This document shows positions 31,990 through 44,800 of a stretch of DNA of 64,000 bases, one piece after another. The translations under genes were made by a program, and so were the position numbers. Origin of the DNA: Aurelia coerulea (lineage: Eukaryota > Cnidaria > Scyphozoa > Semaeostomeae > Ulmaridae). The stretch lies in contig CM076961.1 in the NCBI GenBank assembly GCA_039566865.1, positions 5,727,501 through 5,791,500 of the forward strand, read 5' to 3'. Numbering within the stretch: position 1 is the first letter of the stretch; every line of letters begins with the position of its first letter. The notes beneath the pieces are model-generated. The model did no database searches, was not told the origin of the DNA, and saw nothing but the letters and a program-made list of their open reading frames with translations.

Positions 31990-32512
31990 CTTTTCAAAAC
32001 TGAGAATGAGTGCACATAATCTCGAAATTGAAGCTGGAAGATTTGGAAAAAACGTGATACCGAGATGTGACAGGCAATGCAAGTTCTGTCTGTCAATTGG
32101 AATCAAAACTATTGGTAATGAAGTCCATTTCGTCATGGTGTGCCCACAGTTTCAAGATGAAAGAAGACTTCTTGAAACAAAGATAGTTGATTTGTACCCA
32201 AATGTATGTCAGCTAAGTGTCAAGAACAAATTTATCTGGTTAATAAGTCAAGAGGATAAGTACTGCCTTAATTTGGTAGCAACTTACTTGTTGAAATGCT
32301 TCAAACTAAAATCGGATCTCCAAATATGAATATCTTATGTCACGCAACTCACGTACCATGTTTAGAGTTTATCATCATATTTGTAGTATATATTAGTACA
32401 GTATGTCCTTTTTTCTGTAATTTTACGTCATGTAATAGTTATTTCAGTTGAATTGTAATTAGGTTAGAGGCCTCCTTGGCCTAGATGCCTTATTATCAAA
32501 AAAAAAAAAAAA
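31990..32512 (+). pseudogene. 3' end of a non-LTR retrotransposon (zinc-knuckle tail)
   Basis: The frame from about 31996 to 32329 reads FSKLRMSAHNLEIEAGRFGK, then CDRQCKFCLS, then NEVHFVMVCPQFQDERR. The LR-SAH-L-IE-GR start and the C-x2-C...H-x4-C knuckle are the recalled C-terminal signature of certain animal non-LTR reverse transcriptases. After the stop is a short untranslated region ending in an A tract (about 32500-32513) following GAGGCCTCCTTGGCC. Only the 3' end is present, as expected for a 5'-truncated insertion. Confidence 0.72.
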
Positions 32513-33305
32513 GTAATTTGCGTAAGTATGCGTATACTTATTCCTGCATAAATTACGCATTTTACGTATACTTATTCCGGCATTCCTGCGTAAATTACGC
32601 ATTTTACAACAAAATGCGTAAGATGGTGCGTAAGCTTATCTTCATGTGTAAGATAATGCGTAAGATGGCTTTTATGCGTAAGATGGTGAGTAAGATGAAG
32701 ATATCATCACCCAACGGAGAATATAGCAGATGGGAACGGCACACACCATTTAAATGTCATTCATAGGCACAAAAACATTGACTGCCTGTCAAATTAAAAC
32801 TTTTTTTAGAACAGGACCTATCAGATTTCGAAGAAACCACACCAAATGCTAATTTAGGTCCCTTGACAGGCAATGTGATCAGGATTGCATCGTGATGAGA
32901 GGTCAAAATAACACAGATAACTGAGCGAAGTCGATAGGAAAAGGGCTTATCTGTCAAAACGGGCGAAAGGGTCTAATTAAGAATTTGGTCTGGTTTCTCC
33001 GAAATCTGATGGGTCCAATTCTGAAAAGAGGCTTTAATTTGACTGGCAATCCGTATTTTGTGCCTATGGATGACATTTGAATGGCTTTTGCCGTTTCCAT
33101 CTGCTATATTCTCTTTTGAATGATGATATCTTCATCTAACGCGTCATCTTGCGCATAAAAGCTATTGTATGCAACATCTTACGCATCATCTTATGATCTT
33201 AAGCACCATCTTACGCATCATCTTACGCACCACCTTACGCATAGAAGCAATCTTACGCACCATCTTACGCAGTTTGTTGTAAAATGCGTAACTTATGCAT
33301 GCTCG
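32513..33305. mobile_element. Foldback element with TGCGTAAGATGG subterminal repeats
   Basis: The left arm carries repeated ATGCGTAAGATGG variants (32610-32700) and the right arm the inverse CCATCTTACGCAT (33150-33275). Both arms share GGAGAATATAGCAGATGG-type text and GGCACAAAA next to CCTATG further in. The repeated word appears about five times on the left and seven on the right. It is a clear palindrome of about 0.8 kb; exact termini and target duplication are not resolved. Confidence 0.75.
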
Positions 33306-33463
33306 CGCACTTTACAATAAGCCTGCAAAACATGCATCGAAGATTGGAAGCCTTTTGCACCCAATACAGATGCTGCTTTAGCATTGGGTGCAAGAGGCGT
33401 GCAAGGTTGGATGCAAGCCAATAAAAAAGGGGAGACAGCATTGATCCTAATATTGGGGATAGA

Positions 33464-33724
33464 TTGCATAAAGAATGCCGACAGCAATATACAAACAAAC
33501 TTTTGATTAAACGTGAAAGCTGCACGCTCAGAGAATTTCCTCGTTCCCTTCATTCTCAAGTGTCTGCCGTCTCATTTGCACATGATTGCCTTTTTTGTGG
33601 GCAACCTGCCATATATGGTAAGAGAAAATGGTTCGAATGCGATGTCGCAATAATGCTTGGGCTGCGACAGGAAAGGGATCATTGGAGAATGAGGATCATT
33701 ACTGAAAATGAATCACTTGTTTGA
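33464..33724 (+). pseudogene. N-terminal fragment of an invertebrate repeat protein
   Basis: Frame of 86 codons starting HKECRQQYTNK-L, with DCLFCGQPAIYG in the middle and ERDHWRMRI near the end. I recall the same layout (HK-C---YTN, a C-x2-C knuckle with A-YG, then a C--R-D-WA-RV segment) at the N-terminus of repetitive uncharacterised proteins from cnidarians and molluscs, the same class as the 20.4-30.1 kb pseudogene. It stops after about 86 codons, so it is a fragment. Function unknown. Confidence 0.55.
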
Positions 33725-35589
33725 CTTGATATTTTTGTAGTTTTGTTCCAGATGAGAAGTTGTTCACCGCAATTGAAAATTAAGAAGAGTCTCTATTCAC
33801 TTTATTTTCGGAAGTTCAAAGGAGTCACGATACCTTCGAAGTATATTCCAATATTTAAGAGACCAGAATTGAAGATGATCAGTAGTTTTCCCTTATTTTT
33901 AGCCATAATTTTGATTGTTTTGTTGGTTTATTGGAATAAATTGCTTGATAGCTCCTCCGCAGAGGTCTAATATCCTGCTGTCAAATTTTTACCCCCGTTT
34001 TTTATGTGTTCCTCGCCAGATGTTGATGTACATTTTTGATATGTTTGAAATAATGCTTGGGACGACATATTAGTGGAAAAAGAAATTCTTTTGCAATTAG
34101 TTTGAGGTATTTTGATACATTGACTGGACTTCCAAAATGTTTTTTGAAGGCTTCCGATATTGAGACATTACGCAGGCAAGCACCTTCCGCGAGTTACATG
34201 ATGAAGGAAGCAAGTGAAAATAAAGTAAAAATATGATGGGGATTTCCATTAATAGAACGAATTTCTTCAGTTATATTTTCCAGTACTGTTAATTTTTCAC
34301 AATCTGATAGTTGAGTTTCCTATAAGTGGTTTCTTCTAAAAGATTAATGTATTTTGTCTAAATTTTTCGAAGTTACACAATACAATATTTGTAGAAGCTC
34401 AAGTCTCAAGGTAAGAATAGGTAAAACTTTACGATAGAACCAATCAATATAACTTTTTTCAAATTAAAAATATAACGGAATGTTGCTCGACCTAGACTCT
34501 TGTGCAGAAAGTAAACCGGTTTATTGACGCGTTAAAATCGTGAATCAGTAGAAAAAGATCAACTTTTACCAATAAACAAGGGGGCGTACTTGATCTTATC
34601 TTTAGTCAACAAAGTACCACGATTGTTGATATATCCTTATAAATATAAATTTCATTGCACTGTTGGTTGATTTTCCCATTATCGATATAAGGATATCCGT
34701 GTTTGCTTCTCAGGCAAATATCGTCGGCCAAAACTCCTTTCGACTATCAACCCTTGGCCCTATATGATGCCCATCGAGCGAAATACACTCAATGTTAACA
34801 AGAAACTTTTTCAAAAATAACTATTTTCATGATGGCGGTCAAACTTTACGATAAAGGTAAATTTCAGATGACTAATGAGATCAGATCATTCAAACTGAAA
34901 AAATCGAACTGGTTTTGAAGTAGAAATCAATTTTGTAAAAATTTTGATAAGAAACCTCAGAGCATCAATAACAAATAAATGCGTACTGGAAAATTAATTG
35001 TCCAAGAAACCTTTTATTCTTTTTCATGAGAAACCTGAGCCAGTATAGTGAGAGTTTCTGAGCATCATCAGATTTTGAGTACTCAGATTTTCTTACGATT
35101 TTCTTTGAGGTTCCACAACTATCGTCATGTTCGCAACATATGTGCCATTCTGAACATTGCAAAGAAAAGTGTTTTAGGCCTTTCCAATGTTCAGACATTT
35201 CTCAAGTATCTTCCAAGTAACATGATGTAGGAAAAAACTGAAAATACAGTAAAATCATGCGAAGGATTCCATTTGTCGGAATAAATGGTTTCTTATCTTA
35301 AAGTCATATTTTCCCAGTACCGGAGTTTCTTCTTTTCTAGCGATGCGAGCGGGGAGCTTCTTATAAAGGGCATCTTATAGAGAAGATACATGTACACTTA
35401 CCATACCGTTTGGCTATTGCTTCAGTGTTTTATACTTTGGTTACATTACTAAAGCAATGTAATCAAATAGAGGCATGGTGTCATAAATGTTGTTGGACTG
35501 GAAATGGTCACGTAGGCAAAAGAAATCCAGCGCCAATGGAAACAACGAGGCTTTGATGAATCCTCTAAGAAACTGTGCAGCAACCATAT

Positions 35590-35815
35590 CCGTAGGAACC
35601 AGGAGGGCCTGGGACCACGTGCTCCCGCAATGAGTAAAAAAATGCCCTTTTTATTTTCAGGAAATGCCCCTTTAGCTTAACGAAAAAGTTGCGTTTAGAA
35701 CGTCGTGCCCCCTAGCCTTCCTGCAGCATCAGCTCCTCCTCAAAGGAGGAGGTGAAGCTACACGCAAGCTACTACGTGCCCCCCCCCAAGTACGAGATGC
35801 TTCCTACGGCCCTGT
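35590..35815. repeat. Dispersed GGGCAC-rich repeat, copy 2
   Basis: Shares GCCCTTTTTATTTTCAGGAA and the CTTCCTACGGCCCTG end with the 5326-5500 copy. It includes a CTCCTCCT..AGGAGGAG stem near 35732. Confidence 0.5.
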
Positions 35816-36253
35816 CAGAAACTTTTGGTTAAAGAGCAACATTCTTAGTTTCATGGACGAAAAAGACCAGTATAAACGAAACAAAGTTCATTAAAAAACA
35901 TGGACCGCCTGATTAATCCAGTTGACAACTTAAAATTGCAACATAACTTCGCTTGGTCTAATTCGAATTAAGCCACCGTAAACATTGGTTACTGGTACTC
36001 CAGACAATGGTTGAATCATTGGGCCAGTTCAGCAAAGAACGCTTTCTGACGCAATGTCGATACACGTATTTTCTATTATGGGAAACTAAGGATGTAAGTC
36101 AGCACTGAAAGTTTCTTGAAATTATCAGATTTGAGCACTCAGAGTTTCTTACGAGTTTTTACGAATTCCATAGTAATCTTCATGCTTGTTTTTATATGCC
36201 CTTTGCGAATATTTCAAAACGAAGATTTTGAAGCACTGCCAATGTTTCGACAT

Positions 36254-36432
36254 GGACGTAGGAAGCATCATGGAAGTAAACATGGACGTAGGAAGCATCT
36301 CAAACTTGGGGGGCACGACACTTCAAGGGCACTTTTTTCATTAAGCTAAAGGGCACTTCCTGAAAATAAAAAGGGCACTTCTTTGTTTATTGCAAAATCT
36401 GGTGGGCACGTGCCCCCAGTGCCCCCTGTCCC
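36254..36432. repeat. Dispersed GGGCAC-rich repeat, copy 3
   Basis: Begins ACGTAGGAAGCAT (the word also occurs just upstream at about 36285) and ends GTCCCTACGTG. ACATG lies outside both ends, a possible 5-bp duplication. It contains AGGGCACTTCCTGAAAATAA, the inverse of the 5.4-kb copy. Confidence 0.5.
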
Positions 36433-37099
36433 TACGTGACATGATACAGGCAAACAAGTGAAAATAAATTAAAAACTATGTATGCTAAGGATTTTCTTGA
36501 CTAAAATTAATGGCTACTTTTATATTTTCTCCCAGTACCTACCGGAATTTCTTAACGCTTTAGCGGCTTTACAGTTTATTTTCTTATGGACCGGTCATTA
36601 ATTCTTCCCGGGGAGGAGAGGAGGTGGAAGACATCTGGGAGGGGCTAACCAAATGTGTTCCTACTCAAAGAGAGGGGACCGAGAGCTAAAGCATGTCTTA
36701 AGGAGGAGGAATGAAAACAATTGTAGGCAAATCCTATTGATTTCTAAAAAGTATAGCGCCAGTTCTTTTAAAATATTATGGTTCTCAAACGCAACTGGTT
36801 GCTGCTCTGTGCTCTATGTCTTGAAATGTACTATTTTGCTTATGTCTTTTGCTGTTGAGTTGCTAAAAATTGTTGGCACTATTTGCCATATTTGCCTTTA
36901 AATGCTCTGTTTGTTTTAAGGTTGCAATTTCAAATCATGACAGTATAGAGAAACATTCACCATTTAAACGGTGTGCATTATGTACTATGGGGGGCTGAAT
37001 ATATGTTCTGCAATGCTCGAGGAGGACCAAAATTTTCACATGAAGGAACAAAAGGGGACGAAAATTCCATCAAATATTTTGAAAAAATGTCTTCCAATC

Positions 37100-37161
37100 T
37101 ACCCTAGATACCAGACTCTCTCTCCAATTCATGTTAGAGAGAGAGTCTGGTACCACGGGTA
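37100..37161. repeat. Compact GGTACC hairpin
   Basis: TACCCTAGATACCAGACTCT and its inverse AGAGTCTGGTACCACGGGTA meet around a loop of about 20 bp. Same family as 9501-9609 and 48109-48153. Confidence 0.65.
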
Positions 37162-37975
37162 CTTTCACGCCCACCCCAGCAAGGATTAATGACCCGCCCC
37201 TTACAAGCGGTTTCTTATGAAAAGAAATAGGTGTGGTTGCTGGAATAATATTTTCCCAGTGCGATCTGAGAGTTGAGTTTCTCATAAAGGAATTCTTACA
37301 GACAGAGATACGAGTAATACATATAGATAGTATCACTATTATTTCATTGTAAGCATTTTCAAAATTCACTGCTGATATGCACAGGTTCTTTACAAATGTT
37401 GTTTTGAGAATTGTTCTGAAAGGGGAAATGTAACAGGGGACATTTCATTAATTTCTTCTTATCTTTTCTACTGTTTATAGTTTTGCTTTTAACAGCATGT
37501 CCCAAGTTTTCTACCACAACGAGCTTTTTCAAGCGTTGCTTAGTATTTCATAGAAGCCAGGGGCGGACTGGCCAGTCGGGCTACCGGGCGATCGCCCGGT
37601 GGGCCCTCTCATAAATATCCAAAAATTAGTTTCGTTAGTTTGATTTTACAATGAAAAACCAATTTAACTAGCTTGGTTGGGGCCCTCTTTACCAGCTGCT
37701 GCGCTAAGGCTCTCTCGGTGTCTGGCTTCGTCAGTTGTTATTCAAGACAATTTCTTTCATATAGCATTACTCAAGGGCACAGTTACCTATTCGGGGCCCC
37801 ATGTGCACTTGGATGTCATGAAAAATAGTGTCACATTCATGGGACGAGTATCATTTTTGAGTTTGAATCTACCTCAATGGATACCAACGAAAAGAGTCTT
37901 TAGATCAAATCAAGATGGTGATGGATAGAAATAAAGCACAAGTAAACAAATACTTTAAGCAGCACCCTGCCCGGC

Positions 37976-39493
37976 CAGTGCGAAAACTCGGACAGCTCGG
38001 AAAACGCGGAAAGTTCGGAAATTTTTTTCCAATATTTACTTGTCCGACTTTTCGTTTTTCCCCTATACCAAATTCGAAAACACGGACAAAATTTTCCGAA
38101 TGTTTCGAAAACACGGACAAAATTTCCGATTTTTCGAAAACACGGACAAAACTTTCCGATTTTTCGAAAACATGGACAAAACTTTCCGATTTTTCGAAAA
38201 CACGGACAAAACTTTCCGATTTTTCGAAAACACGGACAAAACTTTCCGATTTTTCCGAGTTTCGAAAACAAGGAGAAAATTTTTCAAAATTTCGAAAACG
38301 CAGAGAAACAATGACTATTATTTGATAGAGGTCATCGTCCAAGTTAATTGAGTTTGCCTGTTGGGGGGGGGCACCTGAATCCGTTAAGATTGTTACTTTG
38401 GGGATGAAAATCCTTGTAAGACATGATACGGCTAAGCTGTTATCTAAGACTGCGTTCACACGATACTGGCACATTTACCTGCAATTCACACTATCTTACT
38501 CACCTTTCTTAAGAAATTTGCAGGTAGTTCCATCGACAAAAAGAAATTGAATTGAAAGAACGAAGGTATTTTTGTAGGCCTAGGCAACTTTGCAGGCCTA
38601 AGCAACATCCGTTGGGTAAGGGAGGAGAGGGTCTGTCAACATGCCCTGAACTAAATTTTTTCCGTTTCCATGGATATTCTCAACAATCAGAGCGGACGGA
38701 GTTGCCTGGTACAGTTCAGCACGCCTCGAGCGGCAACGCGGCCTCTTTAACTAAAATCTTGCGACGGCCCATTTGAACTTTGGGCAACTCAACTTCCTTG
38801 AGAAGTTTTACACCCACATTTTTGACTCCCATTTTTTCTGTAGCGAGTTTTGATAAAAAGTCTTATCCAAACATGATAACCGTTGATAACCGTCAAACTT
38901 GATAACCGCAACCGTTTTGACGCCGATACTTGCCCCCCCCCCCAATTATTTTGCAAAAGTATTAATTTGTTCTAAATATATTTGTTCATTTTGAACGATT
39001 TCACTTCTGCCTTATTTCGTTTTGGTCTCTCGAATGCAATTTGCATAACTGTATCAATTCGATTTGTTTTAAGTATATTTGTTCATTTTGAACGATTTCA
39101 ATCTGTCTTAAAAGTTTTGTCCGTGTTTTGCATAAATCAATTCGTCGGTTAAATTCAACTTTTGAAAATTTTGTCCGTGTTTTCGAAAAATCGGAAAGTT
39201 TTGTCCGTGTTTTCGAAAAATCGGAAAGTTTTGTCCGTGTTTTCGAAAAATCGGAAAGTTTTGTCCGTGTTTTTGAAAATTCGGAAAGTTTTGTGCGTTT
39301 TTTCAAAAAATCGGAAATTTTGTTTGTGTTTTCGAAACTTCGGAAAATTTTGTCCGTGTTTTCGAAACTTCGGAAAATTTTGTCCGTGTTTTCGAATTTG
39401 GTATAGGGGAAAAACGAAAAGTCGGACAAGTAAATATTGGAAAAAATTTTCCGAACTTTCCGCGTTTTCCGAGCTGTCCGAGTTTTCGCCCTG
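37976..39493. mobile_element. Palindromic element with 30-bp repeats in both arms
   Basis: Starts CAGTGCGAAAACTCGGACAG and ends with the inverse ..GAGTTTTCGCCCTG. Each arm carries tandem 30-bp units based on CGAAAACACGGACAAAACTT plus TCCGATTTTT (about 7 units at 38060-38260, about 8 at 39160-39400). Because 30 is a multiple of 3, most frames stay open and give periodic decapeptides such as KTRTKLSDFS; this is a by-product, not evidence of protein. The CAG start suggests hAT; no target duplication was found. Confidence 0.8.
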
Positions 39494-40571
39494 GCCCACT
39501 TAGAGGTTGAATAACAATCTTCATGTTAACTACCGGTGCCCTCGTGAAAATTTCAAAACAATGCTTCTAAGCCTTTCCAATGTTGAGACATTACTCAAGT
39601 ACCTTACGAGTAATATGATGCAGGAAACAAGTGAAAGGAATTAAGTAAAAATATTTCAAGGATTTCCTTTATGAAAGTAAATAGTTTCTTAACTCATATT
39701 CTCCCAGTACTGGAGTTTCTTAAATTTTTGGCGATCTGAGAGTTGAGTTTCTTATAGGCAGCTTCTCATAAAAAAATACGTGTATTTGTCGTACATCTTT
39801 TTCCAGTCATCCTATCCTCGTCAAGTACACTATTTTTTTATAAGAAATTAAGGTCCGGGGCTGGTAGGCAGTTTCTTAAATTTTTGGGCCATTTTGCTAC
39901 CACAAGTTTCTTACGTGTTTCTTATATTTCTATTGCCGGAAGTTTAGAGCTGATTTTGTCTTGTCTAAAGGGCTCCCAAATTACTTAGTAAGTCTCTCAT
40001 GTTTCTTAGCTTTCCAAAAATTGAGCCTACCGTTTCTTATAAGCGGTTTCTTATATAAAAAAAATGAGTGTATTGCCAGACTATTTGGCGGTGCTATGGC
40101 AAGAATTGAGGTGGGAAATTCGTCCAATCCTGTCAAGAGAGGATTGAGGGATAGGTTAGGTAACTAGATTGGGCTTTGGTGGCAAAAAGGTCATTCCCTT
40201 ACGAAAAAGGGCATTTCTGGGGAAAAATAATCTGGCCACAACAAATTAACGGCTGGTGCCGCCACTGACTGACAGGAGCTTATTTTTTACGGACTGGAAT
40301 TTGTTTGATTTGGATCTTTTTAACTGTGCATTTGAACGATTTCTGAGGAGCTCTCCAATAATATTACAGACATTTATTAATCGTGCAAAGATTCTACTGA
40401 GATAGAATAGCGATAGAAAGTGCCGTTTTGTTAGTTCCCCTTTTGAATCGCTGAAAATGTCTGCAATACCTTTTAAGCCAATCTAGAGGGCTTGACCACA
40501 AAACATTTTTGCTGTCCGGGTAAATATTCGTAGACCCCATAATTTCTCTGCTAGTTTTGCTCACCTGCAGT

Positions 40572-40930
40572 CCCGGGGGGGGGGGGGGGGGGTCACTACC
40601 ATATGTACCAGTACGGGGTATTTTTTGGGGCACCTTTTTTCCGGCTGAAAATAAATTTTAGGGTGTCATTTTTGGTAACATCACAAATGAACATAAATTT
40701 TGGGGTGTCAATTTGGAAGAAAAACGCATCGGGGTATTGAATTTGATCTAATTTCAGGTACTTGGTTAGAATCGCGAATTTTGGTCACAATTTAAGGGTA
40801 TCTATTTTGAAAGGCCCGTAAATTTTGGGGTATGGTTTTTGAAAATGTCATAAATTTTAGGGTATGATTTTACAATTGAAAATGGCACACCTCCGTCATC
40901 CGCCTATTGAAGTGACCCCCCCCCCCCGGG
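40572..40930. mobile_element. 359-bp hAT-like miniature element with CCCGGGG(n) ends
   Basis: Begins CCCGGG plus an 18-base G tract and TCACT; ends AGTGACC plus a C tract and CGGG. A perfect 8-bp duplication CCTGCAGT flanks it (40564-40571, 40931-40938). Same end architecture as 5619-5957. Confidence 0.85.
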
Positions 40931-41394
40931 CCTGCAGTACTATTGGGGCCCTTTTCCTAACAAAATGGCCCGGGCCCTAATTTTGCAGCCAGTCCGCCCC
41001 TGTTAGAAGCATAACAATTTAGTACTATCAGAACTGCTACATTCATCAATTTATAAGGAGAAAATCCAGTGGCCTCTTTCAGAAAATTAAGAGTTTCTGC
41101 TGTTGGTAAATCCTTCAAATCTATTTAAAGAGACAAAGAGGTAACGAATTGTGTCCATCAGTAATCTGCTTCCCTCCAGAGATTCCAAGCAGGAGTTCAG
41201 AATTTGAAATTATTTATTGAGAATGTTTCGTTGAAGAGAAGGGCTAGCTAATACTTGAGTTGATTTGACACTTAAATCACCTGCTTCTGCTGATCTGTTG
41301 AATTGCATTGACCTCTCTCTGAATTAACCTTGTCCTTGTGAAAAGGACTCTACCCAACCTACCAACCTACCAATTCGAGTGAGCACACATTGGC

Positions 41395-41766
41395 TGCGGT
41401 CACACTAGACGTTTTTACCTTGTTGTATCTCTTCAAAACAACGGGTTAACTACGCTGTGATATGTGACCGCATTTCGTTTTTACATACAACGCTGCTACA
41501 GTGCTTTGGTCCTGAGAGATGATTCCATAAGAAAATTATCAGGTAAAAAGCAACGGGCAAAACAAGGTCCCGACCTATATTTTAGCGTTGTTTTGGAGAA
41601 TAAACCAATCACAGCCTTGCGTAGTTGTCATATGATGAATCATATCACTGTGTGACCGGGTGTAATTGTACCGTTATGTTGCCGTACTTTCTGGCGACAA
41701 AAATAAAAATTGCAAGAAAGTGCAGCAATTCATGTTACAACGGGAAAATACAGTAGTGTGACCGCA
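41395..41766. mobile_element. Miniature element with TGCGGTCACACTA ends
   Basis: TGCGGTCACACTA at the left and TAGTGTGACCGCA at the right, with internal inverted words such as ATATGTGACCGC. This end type is familiar from cnidarian genomes (recalled, not checked). Target duplication unclear. Confidence 0.65.
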
Positions 41767-41797
41767 CCCATTATAATTAAGGCTGGCAGAGATTTGC

Positions 41798-41841
41798 TAG
41801 CCTGCGCGCAGACCCTGAATACAGGGTGTGCGTGCAGGCTA
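41798..41841. repeat. TAGCCTGCG hairpin
   Basis: TAGCCTGCGCGCA and its near-inverse TGCGTGCAGGCTA around ACCCTGAATACAGGGT. A second copy is at 44837-44875. Very common small hairpins of this kind are recalled from anthozoan genomes. Confidence 0.6.
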
Positions 41842-44800
41842 AGATTTGCGAGAATTTTCTTCGCCTCTAAAAAGAAAAAAATTGCATTTGAATCCTAAAC
41901 TTTTTGAATCCTAATCCTAAACTCATGCATTTTCTGCCTATTTTCGGAATACTGATACCCACAATTATCTTGATCGATGAAAGCTGGCAGATTAAGAAAA
42001 CAATATTTTCTCAGCTGTATCAAGCAAAAATATCTGAAATGCTCAATGTTTTATTGAAAATAAATCAACAATTAAAAAATTTCTCGGTTCTCAAATTCTG
42101 AAGATAAATAGAAAAAACTTTCAAATTTGATTAAAGTAAGTTATTCTCATCAATACCCTTTGCAATCAAAATGAAACTTAGAAGACTGAATTATTTATTG
42201 AAAATCTTGGTGGTGCATTGAGGTTGCATTATTCTCATCGCAGGTATCTATTGCAAATATTTGCTGCAAGTTATTTTGCTTTGAAATCGTTATTTGCTGC
42301 ATAACAGCGTGATGTGATTTTGCCATCTGTATGTAAAAAGATAAACGGCTTCCTGTTCGTAGTTTTTCTCAATCCTGATTGATTGATTTTGACCCTAATC
42401 CTACCAGGCCTCCTAGGGATGTACAGCTACTATTCACCAGCGTGTTTCGGCAAGGGTAATGTCGCGTTTAGTCTTACCGATTGGCTATAACAACGGTGAC
42501 TTGAAGCATCAGGGCCTTGGGCATGTCATAAACTTTCGCGGGAAGAAACTTTCACGAGTTCGAAAAACACGAAATTTTTTGAAATTTACTTTCGCGAATG
42601 GACCAAAATGGGAAATTTCACGGAAATGAACTTTCGCAAATTAGGTTTCTAATCACATTTTCATACTGTCTCAATGTTCCTCAACTCTTCAATGACTAAT
42701 GACTCTTCCGAATAGTCCATAAATAAGCTTGCAGTAGCACACTAGCACAGTATGAAAAGGTCATTGTTAAGATATTCTTTCAGAAAACAAGTTAGATCAA
42801 TTCAAGGAAAAGAAAATTTCGATTTTTGGTTATAATACGGGCAAGAATGCTCCGTTGATGTGCCCTATATCACGATCAAAATTATATTCTTGTTCGCTGT
42901 GTTGTTTATCTTTCACGGGATTGCGAGTGAAGCTTGATAATGTTGTTTTTGCTTCGTTGTTCTCTCTCCACAACAAGGATTGACTGCCGCCATTACTCAA
43001 TATAGTTGAAACCGGTCAAGCTCCTACGCAGCCGATACGTCACATTTCAAACTTCCCCCTTGGAAGAAGAAGAGAAACAACGCAGTGAGTAGGAATACAA
43101 TTTTGATCATTATATAGGCCACATCAAAAGTGTACTATTGCTCGTTGATATAAGCTGTAAAATTGCATTTCTAACCCAAATGATGCTAAAAAGAAAAGCG
43201 TTTGTTTATGAGATGGTTCTGAGCAGTCCTCGATGGATTACGATGAAATTCAATTTCATGGAACTAAGAAACCCTACAAGAAACTTTCACCATAAGAATT
43301 GGGCCCAAACATAAGAAACCAACCTACTAAAAATGTTTGGGCTAACTTTCTAATTAATATCTGACCCAAATATGTACAGTGTATGACAATACTGCGCTCT
43401 TTGAGATGAGAACTGAGCCTTGCTTTTAGCAAGGTAAATTAAGGAACCTAGAATAGTCCCTTTTTATCTTGCTTCTAGCAAAGACATTTACTTATTTGTC
43501 ACGTTTATTCAGTTTAAGCTATAAACAGTATTTTAAGTAGAAGGTCCACATCAAGCCTCCGTGCTGCTAATCCCTTAAACCTGCCATGGCAAATGAATAT
43601 GTATGTGTGTATGTACATCTATGTGTGTATGTAAATCAAGTACTAACTGAACGTTATTCCGACCCGATGTCTTCGTGCAATACGATTTGCGTTTCTAAGA
43701 TACTGGAGGGGGAGAAACTAATGACTCTTTTGACACCTTCTTTCCGTGTACGCTAATAGGGGGATAATGATTTTTCTGATAGGATGTCCCAAACATTATA
43801 AGTTTTTGTAGGTATCTGGGGTGAGGGATAGCCTCATTTTGAAAACAACAGCAACCACAACAGGGTAGAATAATCATAACCGATTCCGCTGAAGAACATG
43901 ATGAGTTCTTGGAGAATGCCTCTTGACTTCCCTCCTCCGCACTGACTGTGGAGTATGCGCGCAGGCTGCTGGATAGGGTCATGCGCAGATATGCTTTAAA
44001 ATCTTATAAAAAGCCCCCCCCCCCCCTTAAATGTTGTTATGTACACGCTACATTCCTACGGTATTGCGGCTAAAACTACTTGACCCTTTAAGCCACATTG
44101 CCGCTAATACAATATGAAGTTCATCACCTAATAAAACCCATATTTTCACTCGATTTACAATGATGAAAGCAAATATAACGGTTTTAATCAGTTAAAAATC
44201 GTGGGTATCCTATTTTTGACATAAATTGTCAATTGTGGTGCTGTGTGTGGCTCTATGACGCATGTTGTTGTTGGGATTGTTGTGCACTATCTTTAAAAAC
44301 ATAAATGGAGGGTTGAATCAAGGTGGAAAAGAGCACGAAAACGAATGTAGAATGGAGAGAGGAATGGAACTAGGAATGGAACACGTTAAATCGACGCTGA
44401 ACTTATGATTGACATTTTTTAAATGGGACTGGCAATGGAGAATAGAATGCACCTTGCAATGGAGCATGCAACGGAACGTTGAGTTGAAAGTGGAATGAAA
44501 CGTAGAAATTGATGGGAAAAACTTGAAAGGATCGAATAAGGGTAATTAAAATTAGAGAAGATTGTTGTTTTGGATGTGATCATATTTCCTTTGAGTCTTT
44601 TGCAGCTTTGTTCTTTGATAGCTCTTTGTCAAAAAGTCCATAGTCCATTCTATCTTATCTAAAGGGCTGCTTTCCTTCTTTGTTCTTTGATATTCAACGC
44701 CCCTATTCAACGCCCGGGCGTTCTATTCCATAGTCCATTCTATCTTTCGTACGTCCCACACGTCCCGCAAGCGACGTGTACCCAGGAATTCGAAAGGGCG

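Larger units (their letters stand above)
33725..37557. other. No gene; tandem-like copies of the TATAAGAAACT repeat family
   Basis: The sequence GAGACATTA-CAAGTACCTT ... ACATGATG-AGGAA ... AAGGATTTCC recurs near 34150, 35180 and 36430, and again at 39580 inside the next element. One copy begins TA-CACGTATTTTCTATTATG at 36061. These are diverged copies of one repeat. No coding sequence is recognised. Confidence 0.5.
37558..41002. mobile_element. 3.4-kb hAT-like element with nested elements
   Basis: Ends CAGGGGCGGACTGG and CCAGTCCGCCCCTG. Flanks ATAGAAGC (37550-37557) and TTAGAAGC (41003-41010) match 7 of 8, an 8-bp target duplication with one later change. The interior holds a palindrome of 30-bp repeats (37976-39493), a piece of the TATAAGAAACT family (about 39500-39800) and a 359-bp hAT-like element (40572-40930). 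No transposase frame survives. Confidence 0.82.

Noticed and set aside
32610..33275. Regularly repeated TGCGTAAGATGG as a CRISPR-like array
   Set aside because: Units are almost contiguous without unique spacers, occur inverted in the two arms, and the DNA is eukaryotic.
37900..39503. Long open frames with repeated decapeptides on both strands
   Set aside because: Explained by a 30-bp tandem repeat whose length is a multiple of three; mirror-image in the other arm.
43060..43095. Purine-rich sequence followed by GTGAGT as a possible 5' untranslated exon
   Set aside because: No coding content and no evidence linking it to exon 1 at 45462.
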